Virus record (IMG/VR): IMGVR_UViG_3300024231_000884
Span: 1 to 50,405 of that record
DNA from: a virus
Length of the DNA stretch: 50,405 nucleotides
Direction: 5' to 3' (one strand)
The notes below the pieces were generated by a model that saw only the letters and a program-made list of their open reading frames with translations, did no database searches and was not told the DNA's origin. Below are positions 9,981 through 19,073 of the stretch, piece by piece (the stretch's first letter is position 1; every line of letters begins with the position of its first letter). The position numbers and the translations under genes were made by a program.

Positions 9981-11516
9981 ATGGCCTATATTGTAAATAG
10001 ATATAACGGTACACAGATAACAGTCGTTGAAGACGGCACAATAGATCAAACAACTGATCTAAAACTTATTGGTAAAAACTATAGTGGTTTTGGCGAAGCA
10101 CAGAACGAAAATTTAGTTCATTTACTAGAAAACTTTAGAGGAACTACTGCTCCTGCTAAAGCTATAGATGGCCAGGTATGGTATGACGCAGGAACTACTA
10201 AACTAAAGTTTTATACTGGTAGTGCGTGGAAAACAGCAGGCGGCACAGAAGTTTCAAGTTCAGAACCAGCAGGACTAGATGAAGGCGACTTATGGTGGAG
10301 CAGTACAAGTAATCAACTGTACGGTAAAACAGCAGCAGGTGAATTTATCTTAGTAGGTCCTCAAAGTGCAGGCAGCGGAACAACACAGATGCTTAGTGTT
10401 AATGTTACAGATAACTCAGTTCCGTCAGTTGAAAAAACTATTATTGTTGCTCTAATAAATGATGTTAGTGTGTATGTAATTTCTGGAGAAGAATTTACAT
10501 TAAATGGCGTACAAGCAGCTGGTGTTCCTTCGTTAACCGGATTTAGTTTAATCAAAAAAGGTATTACTTTAGTTAATAGTACTACAGGAATCACACAAAA
10601 TGAGCTAGACCAGCCGGTTACCGGTGCTAACAATGAACCAATTATTTGGGGATCTGCAAATGATGCATTACGTTTAGGCGGCTTTTTAGCTAGTGATTAT
10701 TTAAAAACAACTGATTCATTAGCATTGGGCGATGCTGGATTTACAGTTGGTAACAGTAACGATTTAAAAATAGACGTAAATGATGGCACAGTTCCAAGAC
10801 TTGTAAACCAAAATAACGCAAGTAACAAGATATTGTTTGCATTAACTGCACCAGCAGCAGGATCAGCTGTAGGCATTGTTTCAATAAGAAACGCATCAGT
10901 TGATAAAGGAATTTATCCAGAAACAACAAACCTGTATAACATTGGTAGCGCAACCGAAAAGTTTAATACAATGTATGCTACTACATTTAACGGATCGGCA
11001 ACAAGTGCCAATGCACTTGATGTAGGTGGTACTGCCCGCAGCGCATCTACTACAGCAGGAGTAAACACTATTGCAGCAAGAGATAGTAGTGGAAACTTAA
11101 CTGCAACAGTATTCAATGGTACAGCAACTAAAGCACGTTATGCTGACCTTGCAGAAAAATATACAACAGAAGAAACACATCCAGTTGGAACAGTAATGGC
11201 AGTATCGAGTGCTAAGTTTACAGAATCACAAGATATTAGTGCCGAAACAAGACCTGCAAAATCTAGCGATTTTGCAATAGGTGTTATCAGTGAAAATCCA
11301 GCTTACTTAATGAATTCAGAAATCGACGGACAAGCTATTGCACTAAAGGGCCGTGTACCAGTAAGATGCACAGGCATAGTTCAAAAAGGAATGGCATTGT
11401 ATGCATGGGAAGACGGAGTTGCTTCTCAAACTGCTACTAAAGCATTAGTTGGTATTGCATTAGAATCAAGCGACGATCCTTCAGAAAAGTTGGTTGAGTG
11501 CGTTTTAAAAGTGTAA
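9981..11516 (+). CDS. Tail fibre protein, paralogue 3 (511 aa)
   Basis: The N-terminal domain again matches the two preceding fibres (NENLVHLLENF, GQVWYDAGTTKLKFY). The C-terminal 130 residues begin with YADLAEKY and continue with a compact domain (HPVGTVMAVSS, IGVISENPAYLMN, VPVRCTG) that I associate with marine T4-like phage fibres. A short shaft with SATSANAL and SGNLTATVFNG repeats lies just before it. The start is supported by GAGGAG at 9970-9975 and by the late motif at 9944. Three fibres with a shared base and different tips suggest either several fibre types per virion or a combinatorial receptor range. Confidence 0.8.
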   Translation: MAYIVNRYNGTQITVVEDGTIDQTTDLKLIGKNYSGFGEAQNENLVHLLENFRGTTAPAKAIDGQVWYDAGTTKLKFYTGSAWKTAGGTEVSSSEPAGLDEGDLWWSSTSNQLYGKTAAGEFILVGPQSAGSGTTQMLSVNVTDNSVPSVEKTIIVALINDVSVYVISGEEFTLNGVQAAGVPSLTGFSLIKKGITLVNSTTGITQNELDQPVTGANNEPIIWGSANDALRLGGFLASDYLKTTDSLALGDAGFTVGNSNDLKIDVNDGTVPRLVNQNNASNKILFALTAPAAGSAVGIVSIRNASVDKGIYPETTNLYNIGSATEKFNTMYATTFNGSATSANALDVGGTARSASTTAGVNTIAARDSSGNLTATVFNGTATKARYADLAEKYTTEETHPVGTVMAVSSAKFTESQDISAETRPAKSSDFAIGVISENPAYLMNSEIDGQAIALKGRVPVRCTGIVQKGMALYAWEDGVASQTATKALVGIALESSDDPSEKLVECVLKV

Positions 11517-11535
11517 ATACTAAAAAGGAAAAGTT

Positions 11536-12453
11536 ATGGCAGTCGGCGACATTATCTCACAATCAAGATACAACGAACTACAAGGAAAAATTTCAGCATT
11601 ATTAGGAGTTGGGTCTGGTGATAAAGGATACAACAATACTGTATCGAGTAATCCAGTTGCCGAAGGAAACGAAGTATTAGTTTCTGACATGAACACATTG
11701 TTTGCCGACTTTGAAAAAGTATATGTACACATTAATAATACTGCACCAGTTACTATTAATACAGTTGCTACTTCTAATGAAATAGAAGATGCTTTATATA
11801 ATGCATATGAAATATTAATAGTTGAACTAGAAGACGATAGATTTATTCTAAATGGCAATCAAGCTGACATAGAATCAGGCGGAGTTAATAGTGTAAGAGA
11901 TGGAGCTACATCGCCTTGGGGAGGAACATCCCAGCCTCAATCAGTTAATCATACTGTACAGATATCTTTTTCTTCGATTGCAGCTCGCAGATGTTTCTTT
12001 AACGCTGGTGGCGAAATTAGATTTGATTCGTCAATCAATATTGATAATGTTCCAGCTGACACTAACCTACAAAAAAATCAAGACTGGTATGATATTATAT
12101 TTAATGCAGGCCAAATAAAATTTGGAAGAACAGTAACTACTAATACAAAACCATCAGGAACTTCTTATGCTATTGGCAATGAGGATTTAACAACTTCATA
12201 CCAAACTATATATAGAAAAACAGGTAGCATTGCGGGCGGATATTCAGATAACGAATATTATATTGAAGCAAAGTTAGAATCAAATAACACTGATATTACT
12301 TTTAATATTGTATTTAATGATTTAGATGTTGGCACCGGAGGAGCAGATGAATATGTTGCAGGAGTTCTTACTAGTGCAGTTTCGCATATTAGAGCATCGG
12401 GCTCTTATGTAAGTTCACCAGCCCCGTCGTATGCAAAAACAAGCGATTTATGA
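11536..12453 (+). CDS. Virion structural protein, paralogue A (305 aa)
   Basis: This 305-residue protein shares its core with the next gene. Both have an aromatic, beta-rich segment around the phrase GGEIRF, then AGQIKFGR (here near residues 160-200) and a C-terminal LDVGTGG-type stretch. It starts MAVGDIISQSRYNELQGK after an AAAAAGGAAAA ribosome-binding region. A weaker late-like motif, TGTAAATA, lies at about 11512-11519. No enzymatic residues are evident. Position and composition indicate a tail-fibre accessory or other virion protein; the exact role is unknown. Confidence 0.65.
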   Translation: MAVGDIISQSRYNELQGKISALLGVGSGDKGYNNTVSSNPVAEGNEVLVSDMNTLFADFEKVYVHINNTAPVTINTVATSNEIEDALYNAYEILIVELEDDRFILNGNQADIESGGVNSVRDGATSPWGGTSQPQSVNHTVQISFSSIAARRCFFNAGGEIRFDSSINIDNVPADTNLQKNQDWYDIIFNAGQIKFGRTVTTNTKPSGTSYAIGNEDLTTSYQTIYRKTGSIAGGYSDNEYYIEAKLESNNTDITFNIVFNDLDVGTGGADEYVAGVLTSAVSHIRASGSYVSSPAPSYAKTSDL

Positions 12454-12482
12454 TTGACATACAATGTATAGTATGTTACATT
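12454..12482 (+). promoter_or_regulatory. Possible sigma-70 promoter (TTGACA-17-TACATT)
   Basis: A perfect -35 box TTGACA at 12454-12459 is followed after 17 nt by TACATT (12477-12482), which matches four of the six -10 bases. The predicted start site near 12489 leaves a short leader containing AAAAGGAACC before the ATG at 12501. The weaker -10 makes this less certain than the other sigma-70 sites in the window. Confidence 0.45.
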
Positions 12483-12500
12483 ATAAAAAAGGAACCATAG

Positions 12501-13610
12501 ATGCCATCAATATCTGCTCTTAACTATAATAATATTAGAGAATCAATAGCTGGAAGAGTAGGCAATCAATCTGTTTGGACTGAATATGGGTCATTGACAA
12601 CTCCACTAACAAGTACAAGCGGATATGGTAGAAGTTTTAGTAGTAATACAGTAGTTGGCGGAAATACACCAGGTGTAAGTGATACAGTAACTGAGCAACA
12701 ATACTTTGATTTATGGTTGGATATACAAGCGGCACATGTTCATCAAACCGGCACATTAGCAACTGATATTGATCCTACTGACTTTGAACAAGGAGTTGAT
12801 CAAGTTGTTGAACAACATATTACCGACCTAACTACTACAGCAAATACTATTCTAGCATTTAATCATACATCTACAGATTTTCCAACTAGTAGTTTTGATG
12901 GTCCAAATCCGTTAGAAACAACAGGCGGAGCAAGTACAACTAGTTCTCGTACTACAAGTTTTGGTGGATCGGCCGACGCAGTTAAAGTTATATCGCACGA
13001 AGTTACAGTTGATTTTGGATCTCATCAAGCATTTTTATATTTCTTAGCATCTGGAGGAGAAATACGTTTTGCATCAAACGCAAGTGGAGGAACCACAGGC
13101 ACTCAGTATACAAAAGATTGGGACTGGGCACAAGTGTTAAATGATGCTGGACAAATACGGTTTGGTAGAGTAAATCAAAATACCTGGCGTTGCGATTCAG
13201 TAACAGGCACAGGAACAGGTTATAGTAATGCAAGTATTACAACTGGTTCTCCAACTACAAAGATTTTTGAAAAACAAGGTGGCGGCAGAGCCGGAGGTAA
13301 TCCAGGAGATGTACCTGTAGCACAGATTTATGATGATAACTTTTTTAGGATTTATGCAAGTACTAATACTGCATTTAATACAGCAACACAACTAAAGTTT
13401 AAAATAGAACTAGACGATGGCGATTCTGGAACAGGCGGCCAGGCAGAACCAGGCGGACCAGCAGGGCAGCTAGTAGACGAAAGTGTTACAGCAACAATCA
13501 ACAGTACAGTATACACTTATACTCCGAGTAGTGATTTTGTTTGGGATAGTACTACTTACAATGCTATCTCATTACCTACTCCAACCGGAACAAAAGATTC
13601 CGATTTTTAA
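12501..13610 (+). CDS. Virion structural protein, paralogue B (369 aa)
   Basis: The protein is a longer relative of the preceding gene product. The shared core includes GGEIRFASNASGG, WDWAQVLNDAGQIRFGR and a C-terminal DDGDSGTGG segment. It is rich in Thr, Ser and Gly, and no catalytic motif was found. The ATG at 12501 follows AAAAGGAACC. It closes the structural block; the next genes are metabolic. The two paralogues probably form similar virion parts, but whether they are fibre components, neck decorations or something else cannot be told from sequence alone. Confidence 0.65.
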   Translation: MPSISALNYNNIRESIAGRVGNQSVWTEYGSLTTPLTSTSGYGRSFSSNTVVGGNTPGVSDTVTEQQYFDLWLDIQAAHVHQTGTLATDIDPTDFEQGVDQVVEQHITDLTTTANTILAFNHTSTDFPTSSFDGPNPLETTGGASTTSSRTTSFGGSADAVKVISHEVTVDFGSHQAFLYFLASGGEIRFASNASGGTTGTQYTKDWDWAQVLNDAGQIRFGRVNQNTWRCDSVTGTGTGYSNASITTGSPTTKIFEKQGGGRAGGNPGDVPVAQIYDDNFFRIYASTNTAFNTATQLKFKIELDDGDSGTGGQAEPGGPAGQLVDESVTATINSTVYTYTPSSDFVWDSTTYNAISLPTPTGTKDSDF

Positions 13611-13611
13611 C

Positions 13612-13640
13612 TTGACAATGTAGTCTAAAGCATATATACT
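13612..13640 (+). promoter_or_regulatory. Strong sigma-70 promoter (TTGACA-17-TATACT)
   Basis: TTGACA (13612-13617) and TATACT (13635-13640) are separated by exactly 17 nt. The predicted start is near 13647, which gives a leader of about 17 nt holding a TAGGAG ribosome-binding site before the ATG at 13664. It is well placed to drive the six-gene set from 13664 to 18494 with the unmodified host polymerase, so early in infection. Confidence 0.75.
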
Positions 13641-13663
13641 ACTATTACAAGTAGGAGATATTT

Positions 13664-14011
13664 ATGGACGAACGCTTAGAAAAAGCATTAGATTTTAGCA
13701 ATTACATGATTACTTTAAATAATCAAAAACGTTTGTTAAAAGAACAGTACCACGATAATCTTGTTTATTATTTTAATGGTGGTCAGTTTTCTGTAACAAA
13801 AGATCTTATAAGTTTTTGTCAAAGTTTATTGGCACTACATCAAACTGAAACTATATTAGTTGATGATAGTGGTATACCTATTGAAATAGAAGTATTACAA
13901 GATTTTGCCAATGAACTCGTAAATGTGTATTGGCAATCAACAAACAAATACTTAACTGAATATAATAAGTTAAAAACAAATAGAACAGTTGAAAGTATTA
14001 TGGATTTATGA
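13664..14011 (+). CDS. Small protein of unknown function (115 aa)
   Basis: I do not recognise this 115-residue protein. It looks mostly helical, with charged and aromatic residues spread throughout, no cysteine cluster and no membrane segment. The ATG at 13664 follows TAGGAG and a strong promoter. Its TGA overlaps the ATG of the glycosyltransferase-like gene (ATGA), so it is the first gene of that operon and is probably translated together with it. A regulatory or accessory role is possible, but nothing in the sequence shows it. Confidence 0.7.
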   Translation: MDERLEKALDFSNYMITLNNQKRLLKEQYHDNLVYYFNGGQFSVTKDLISFCQSLLALHQTETILVDDSGIPIEIEVLQDFANELVNVYWQSTNKYLTEYNKLKTNRTVESIMDL

Positions 14012-14829
14012 CAAAGGGTGTATTGTTATTCGCAAGTAATAATAAATCAGTTGATTATGTAAAGCAAGCTATTTTCCTTGCTAAACGCATACGCAAGTAT
14101 ATGGACTTGCCCACTTCGATTGTTACAGATATAGATATCGAATCTGATGTATTTGATTATGTTATTCACTCCGATGACATGACTAAAAATAGTACTAGTA
14201 AACGATATGCCGATGGCGATTTTAGTGATAAAACATTAAAGTTTAATAATAAAAACAGAGCATCTGCATATGAGTTAACTCCTTACGATTCTACTATTGT
14301 AATGGATACTGATTATATCATTAGCAATGATTTACTAAACAACTGCTTTGTACAGCAAAAAGATCTTTTGCTATACAAGGATGCTACTCATGTTGGAATG
14401 CATAGAATAGTACCCGAGTTTGAAAAAGTAAGTGATACTAGTGTAGATTTTTATTGGGCTACTGTAATCTTTTTTAGAAAAACAGATGAAAACAAAATGT
14501 TCTTTGATTTGATCAAGCACATTGAAGAAAACTATATACACTATCGTAATATGTATCAGTTTAAAACAAGTGTATATAGAAACGATTTTGCTTTTAGTAT
14601 TGCAGTACATATTATGAATGGATATCAAACAGGAAACTTTGTTGGAAGTTTGCCAGGAACAAAGTTTTATGCAACAGACAAAGACGTAGCTGTTGGGATT
14701 AAAGACGATGAAATAAAAATACTAGTACAAAAAAATAAAAGACTTGGAGAATACACTGCTGTAAATCTCAAAGGTAGTAACTGTCATGTGATGAACAAGT
14801 TTAGTTTGGAGAGAATTATTGACCAATAA
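14008..14829 (+). CDS. Glycosyltransferase-like protein, GT-A/GT8 type (273 aa)
   Basis: The 273-residue protein has the layout of GT-A glycosyltransferases: an N-terminal strand (GVLLFASNNKS), helix-rich donor-binding part and the sequence TIVMDTDYI, whose DTD at residues 100-102 fits the metal- and nucleotide-sugar-binding DxD motif. The later ATVIFFRK segment fits the acceptor side of GT8-like enzymes. The neighbouring gene at 14819 is a paralogue with the same layout. The expected activity is transfer of a sugar from a nucleotide donor to an unknown acceptor. It overlaps its upstream neighbour as ATGA. Confidence 0.65.
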   Translation: MTKGVLLFASNNKSVDYVKQAIFLAKRIRKYMDLPTSIVTDIDIESDVFDYVIHSDDMTKNSTSKRYADGDFSDKTLKFNNKNRASAYELTPYDSTIVMDTDYIISNDLLNNCFVQQKDLLLYKDATHVGMHRIVPEFEKVSDTSVDFYWATVIFFRKTDENKMFFDLIKHIEENYIHYRNMYQFKTSVYRNDFAFSIAVHIMNGYQTGNFVGSLPGTKFYATDKDVAVGIKDDEIKILVQKNKRLGEYTAVNLKGSNCHVMNKFSLERIIDQ

Positions 14830-15661
14830 CTTTACAATGCTGGCACAAAACAGTGGTTTTGATTATGTTAGACAAGCATGTTTAGCAGCAATGAGTATTC
14901 ATGCTACAAACAAAGATGTTAGTATTTGTCTTATCACTAATGAAAGTGTGCCTACAAAATACAAACATTTGTTTGATCATATCGTTGAAATACCGTGGGG
15001 AGATCATGCCAAGGATGAAGATTGGAAAATCAGCAATCGTTGGAAAATATATCATGCTATTCCGTATAACGAAACTGCGGTGATAGATACAGATATGTTA
15101 ATACTTGAAGACATTAGTAGTTGGTTTGATTTCTTAAGAAACTATGATTTATTTTACACTAGCAATGTGTATACATACCGTGGAGAACTAGTAGATGACA
15201 ACTATTATCGTAAAGCGTTCAAAAAATACAATCTTCCAAACTTGTATAGTGGCCTCCATTGGTTTAAGAAATCTGACTTAGCACATGAATTTTATACTTG
15301 GCTTGAAATGATAACAAACAACTGGGAACAGTTTTATAAATCAGCTAGTTCTGGAAAAAAGTTTGCATTGCGTCCAAGCATGGATGTTAGCGCAGCAGTT
15401 GCTTGTAAAATAATGGACATTGAACATTTGATTACAAACAATAAAGTTAAGAATCCTACATTTACACATATGAAACCAAAGATTCAAGGTTGGGACATTA
15501 ACTTTGCATATCGTTGGCAAGATAGAGTTGGTGTTTATTTTGACAGTGATATGAGGCTAAAAATAGGAAATCATCAGCAATCGGGCATTTTTCATTACAC
15601 TGAAAAAGATTTCTTAAATAATAGTTTAATGAAAAAATATGAAAAATGTTTAGGAATATAA
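14819..15661 (+). CDS. Glycosyltransferase-like protein, paralogue (280 aa)
   Basis: The gene begins with TTG at 14819 inside the end of the preceding gene. A GGAGAG site at 14808-14813, five bases upstream, supports that start. The protein mirrors its neighbour: MLAQNSGFDYVRQA at the N-terminus, then AVIDTDMLILED with DTD at residues 90-92 as a probable metal-binding DxD. A later Trp-rich segment (LHWFKKSDLAHEFY) may form the acceptor site. It probably transfers a sugar in the same pathway as the gene at 14008. The acceptor is unknown. Confidence 0.65.
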   Translation: MTNNFTMLAQNSGFDYVRQACLAAMSIHATNKDVSICLITNESVPTKYKHLFDHIVEIPWGDHAKDEDWKISNRWKIYHAIPYNETAVIDTDMLILEDISSWFDFLRNYDLFYTSNVYTYRGELVDDNYYRKAFKKYNLPNLYSGLHWFKKSDLAHEFYTWLEMITNNWEQFYKSASSGKKFALRPSMDVSAAVACKIMDIEHLITNNKVKNPTFTHMKPKIQGWDINFAYRWQDRVGVYFDSDMRLKIGNHQQSGIFHYTEKDFLNNSLMKKYEKCLGI

Positions 15662-15662
15662 T

Positions 15663-16205
15663 ATGAAACGATTTGTATGTTTTGATGACGATGGAAATAT
15701 TTATAAAATCTCAAAAGAATCTGATGACAGATTTAAGTTTCTTGAGTGCGACTTTGAAGATGTTAAGAAGTTTATAGAAGGACATTGGAGTTTATTAGAC
15801 TACAAGGTTGAATATGATTTTATAGATAAAAAATATTATATTAAAAACCAGACACAAGTCGACGAGGACAAGCTGATGTGGTGTTTTCTATATCAGATTC
15901 CTAGAACTGTACCTAATAACAAACAAATAGTATTAACTAAAGATAATGTAAAACATGTTTGGAAAATATCTGCTGATCCTGGTTTTATAGAAGATTTAAA
16001 TGATAAAAAAGTTACAATCGATCTTTCAAACTACTACTTTAGTATAACAAAAAAAGATGACCCAAATGTATTGTATCGATTAATACGTTTTAATAACGGA
16101 GATGAAGTAGCGTTTGAAAATGATTTTGAGTTTGACAACGAAGAAGTTTCAGTATATACTATGCGTAGGTTTGATACTTATCATTATGAGGAAATAAATG
16201 GCTAA
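15663..16205 (+). CDS. Protein of unknown function (180 aa)
   Basis: I cannot assign this 180-residue protein. It opens MKRFVCFDDDGNIYKIS, is acidic and aromatic, and looks like a soluble alpha/beta or all-beta fold with no evident catalytic cluster. The ATG at 15663 follows the preceding stop by one base. The gene's end overlaps the next ATG by 8 nt and supplies that gene's GAGG ribosome-binding site. It lies between two glycosyltransferase-like genes, which suggests the same pathway. It could be a small lectin-like, scaffold or regulatory protein, but nothing proves this. Confidence 0.65.
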   Translation: MKRFVCFDDDGNIYKISKESDDRFKFLECDFEDVKKFIEGHWSLLDYKVEYDFIDKKYYIKNQTQVDEDKLMWCFLYQIPRTVPNNKQIVLTKDNVKHVWKISADPGFIEDLNDKKVTIDLSNYYFSITKKDDPNVLYRLIRFNNGDEVAFENDFEFDNEEVSVYTMRRFDTYHYEEING

Positions 16206-17121
16206 CACATTTAGAGTTATTGATTGCGATATTATATATTTGTCATACGACGAGCCTAATGCAGAACAAAACTATGCAGACTTGTGTAAGAAAGTTCCGT
16301 GGGCAGAGCGTGTGCATGGTGTAAAAGGCAGTGATAGCGCACACAAAGCAGCCGCTAACAAATCAACTACTGATAGGTTTATTACAATAGACGGCGACAA
16401 TATTATTGATGAAAAGTTTTTGTCGCAAACAATGGACTTTGATGAAAATACAGATTTGACTAATAAAGTTATTAGTTGGACTGCACTTAATAGTATCAAT
16501 AATCTTACATACGGAAATGGCGGCATTAAGTGCTGGCCCAAACAACATGTATTAAACATGCGTACACACGAAAATGCACCCAACGATAATCCACATGCAC
16601 AAGTAGATTTCTGTTGGGATACACAGTACATACAAATGAATGGTACATACAGTACTATTATGAATAATGCTACACCGCATCAAGCATGGCGTGCTGGATT
16701 TAGAGAAGGTGTTAAAATGGCACTGGATCAAGGCATGCGTGTTAGTGTAGAGGACTTTCATAAAAATCACTGGAAGAACTTGCACCGTTTGTACATCTGG
16801 CTAATGATTGGTGCAGATGTTGAGAACGGCCGTTGGGCTATCTACGGCGCACGAGAAGGATTGTACAAGACAATGTGTACAGACTGGGACTTTGTAAATG
16901 TACGTGATTTTGATTGGCTCAATGAGTATTGGGATAGCAAAGATATGGATGAAGACCATATGGAAATAGAAACTGTTGGACTTGGGTATTCACTGATAGA
17001 CGAACTTGAGTTGCCTATTGCTGCTGAACCACTTGATGGAAATCAAAGTCTATTTTTTAAAACAGTATACAAAAATCCGGCACGTGATAACAGCAAACAA
17101 TTCTTAGATAGAGAACAATAA
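16198..17121 (+). CDS. Glycosyltransferase-like protein with DGD motif (307 aa)
   Basis: The 307-residue protein begins with a Rossmann-like strand (CDIIYLSYDEPNAEQNY), followed by RVHGVKGSDSAHKAA and then RFITIDGDN, whose DGD at residues 65-67 suits a metal-binding DxD. A later YGNGGIKCWPKQHVLNM segment is shared with the C-terminal domain of the gene at 21893, so the two belong to one family. The family resembles GT-A (GT2-like) glycosyltransferases; the substrate is unknown. GAGG lies just upstream of the ATG, and the stop overlaps the next ATG by one base. Confidence 0.6.
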   Translation: MANTFRVIDCDIIYLSYDEPNAEQNYADLCKKVPWAERVHGVKGSDSAHKAAANKSTTDRFITIDGDNIIDEKFLSQTMDFDENTDLTNKVISWTALNSINNLTYGNGGIKCWPKQHVLNMRTHENAPNDNPHAQVDFCWDTQYIQMNGTYSTIMNNATPHQAWRAGFREGVKMALDQGMRVSVEDFHKNHWKNLHRLYIWLMIGADVENGRWAIYGAREGLYKTMCTDWDFVNVRDFDWLNEYWDSKDMDEDHMEIETVGLGYSLIDELELPIAAEPLDGNQSLFFKTVYKNPARDNSKQFLDREQ

Positions 17122-18494
17122 TGGAACGCAGCGAAAGCGAAGAAATCAAGCGTATCGATAAGATTACGCAGGAAATATCTCCTACGTTTTGCTTTGCCAA
17201 GTGGTATCATGCAAACATCTATTTTCAGACAGGTGAAACACATAGTTGTTATCATCCTGCTCCTCACAAGATTGACGCAGCACCGCTATTAGAGAATCCT
17301 AGTGCTATACACAATACAGCACAAAAGAAAGCAGAACGTGCTGCTATGATGAAAGGTGAACAACCTAGTGGATGCAACTATTGCTGGAAGATTGAAGCAA
17401 TGGGCAAAGACTATGTTAGTGATAGAAAACAACGCAATCAAACTATCTTTTTCAAAGAACGCTTGAAAGCTGTCAAAGAAGGCGGTGCTGAGTTTGATGT
17501 TAATCCAGAATACTTGGAAGTTTCGTTTGGTAATGAGTGCAACTTCCGTTGTGGATATTGTCATCCAAAAGCCAGCAGTAGATATCATCAAGAGATCAAG
17601 CAACACGGTCCTTATACAAACGTAAAGAATCACAGATGCGATATTGACTGGTTTGAAATATTTGAAGAACAAAGCAATCCGTATTTAGATGCATTTTGGA
17701 AATGGTGGCCAGAGCTTAGTAAGGACTTGCATATTTTGCGTATTACAGGCGGTGAGCCTACAATACAACAAAGCACATACAAGTTGTTTGATATGCTGGA
17801 TGCAGATCCTAAACCAGAGTTAGAACTAAACTGCAACAGCAACTTAGGTGGCAAGCCAAAGCAGTTGGAAAAGTTTACAAACCGTGTGAATGACTTGTTG
17901 ACAAACAACAAGATTAGACGTTTTAAAATGTTTACAAGTATTGACACTTGGGGCAAACGTGCAGAGTATATTCGTGATGGGTTAGACATTGAAGTGTTTG
18001 AACGCAACTTAGATTACTTTATGCGCAACTGTGAAGCACCAATGGTTATTATGATTACATTTAATATTTTCAGTGTCACTACATTCCGCACATTGCTTGA
18101 AAAGATTCTTGAATGGCGTAAAAAATACAATGATGTAGAAACGCACAGATGGCAACGACTAGGGTTTGATACTCCGCATCTCAAAGAACCTCTACAGTAT
18201 GATATCAATATCCTGCCTAAAAACTACATGAGTTATATGCACGACCATTTGCAGTTTATCAAAGAGAACACAGATGATAATCGCAAGGATGCATTTAGCA
18301 CTATCGAGTATGAAAAGTTTCGTCGTGTAGTTGATTACATGGAATCTACAGAATATCCACTAGATAAAGTTATTCAAGGACGTAGAGACTTCCACAACTT
18401 CTTTGAAGAACAAGGGCGTAGACGTAATGTCGATCACGAACAAGTGTTTCCAGAGATGTCAGACTTTTTTGAACTTTGTAAGAAATACGTCTAG
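17121..18494 (+). CDS. Radical SAM protein with N-terminal twitch domain (A, 457 aa)
   Basis: The radical SAM CxxxCxxC motif is FGNECNFRCGYCHPKAS with cysteines at 140, 144 and 147, and the SAM-binding GGEP is at 210-213. A cysteine-bearing domain comes before the core: Cys24 (PTFCFAKWYHA), Cys43 and the pair Cys85/Cys88 (SGCNYCWK). This matches the 'twitch domain-containing radical SAM protein' family, in which an auxiliary-cluster domain lies N-terminal to the barrel. Reductive cleavage of SAM to a 5'-deoxyadenosyl radical is expected; the substrate is unknown. The gene overlaps its upstream neighbour as TAATG, and its last 36 bases overlap the convergent gene on the other strand. Confidence 0.85.
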   Translation: MERSESEEIKRIDKITQEISPTFCFAKWYHANIYFQTGETHSCYHPAPHKIDAAPLLENPSAIHNTAQKKAERAAMMKGEQPSGCNYCWKIEAMGKDYVSDRKQRNQTIFFKERLKAVKEGGAEFDVNPEYLEVSFGNECNFRCGYCHPKASSRYHQEIKQHGPYTNVKNHRCDIDWFEIFEEQSNPYLDAFWKWWPELSKDLHILRITGGEPTIQQSTYKLFDMLDADPKPELELNCNSNLGGKPKQLEKFTNRVNDLLTNNKIRRFKMFTSIDTWGKRAEYIRDGLDIEVFERNLDYFMRNCEAPMVIMITFNIFSVTTFRTLLEKILEWRKKYNDVETHRWQRLGFDTPHLKEPLQYDINILPKNYMSYMHDHLQFIKENTDDNRKDAFSTIEYEKFRRVVDYMESTEYPLDKVIQGRRDFHNFFEEQGRRRNVDHEQVFPEMSDFFELCKKYV

Positions 18495-19073
18495 TGCTTG
18501 TTTAGTTTCAGGCCACATATTTTCTTCTAGTTTTTTCATATAAAAATCAACGTCAACTTTCCAAAATGTTTGAAATGTTCCTTTGTACTCTAACTCTATA
18601 GGATCTTTTAAATATCCTTGGTTGTGCATAATCTTTGACCATATGCGATGTACTTTACTTTGACTTCCAGTTTCTAATGTATTTGTACTAATATATTGAG
18701 GATTTTCTAATCCAACATAGTGCATACACACAGGCGTAAGCATTTGACTAGTCCAATGATTCATAGGAGAGTGTCGATAGTTGTGTACAGCATGGGCACG
18801 TTCCCCGTCAACTATATCATTTAATACACATGTTCTAGCACTTATTCTATGTGCATTTTTTCCTAGTATGCCTAACTGTTGCAAACTATGGCTCACACTA
18901 GTGCCTACAATATTATCTCCATAGTATAATAAAAATAAGTTTGCATTTTCGTGTTTGTTAATATAATCTATTAACACAGTTTTATTATGATTGTTATAAA
19001 ACCCTTTAGCAGCAGCACCTTTATAAAAATCTGTTAGATCTTGTGTACCATTATACATTTCTAGTTTATACAA
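18459..19073 (-). CDS. Probable acyltransferase, GNAT-like (204 aa)
   Basis: The 204-residue protein has a weak resemblance to GNAT N-acyltransferases: a helix-rich start, then two strands around LFLLYYGDNIVGTSVSHSL (about residues 45-65) that fit beta-2/beta-4, and RISARTCVLNDIVDG followed by an aromatic helix. No clear acetyl-CoA Q/RxxGxG/A loop was found. The gene lies directly behind an adenylate-forming ligase and overlaps it by 8 nt, so a ligase that activates an acid and a transferase that delivers it is a plausible pair. The final 36 bp overlap the radical SAM gene on the plus strand. The assignment is tentative. Confidence 0.45.
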   Translation of the reverse strand: MYKLEMYNGTQDLTDFYKGAAAKGFYNNHNKTVLIDYINKHENANLFLLYYGDNIVGTSVSHSLQQLGILGKNAHRISARTCVLNDIVDGERAHAVHNYRHSPMNHWTSQMLTPVCMHYVGLENPQYISTNTLETGSQSKVHRIWSKIMHNQGYLKDPIELEYKGTFQTFWKVDVDFYMKKLEENMWPETKQALDVFLTKFKKV

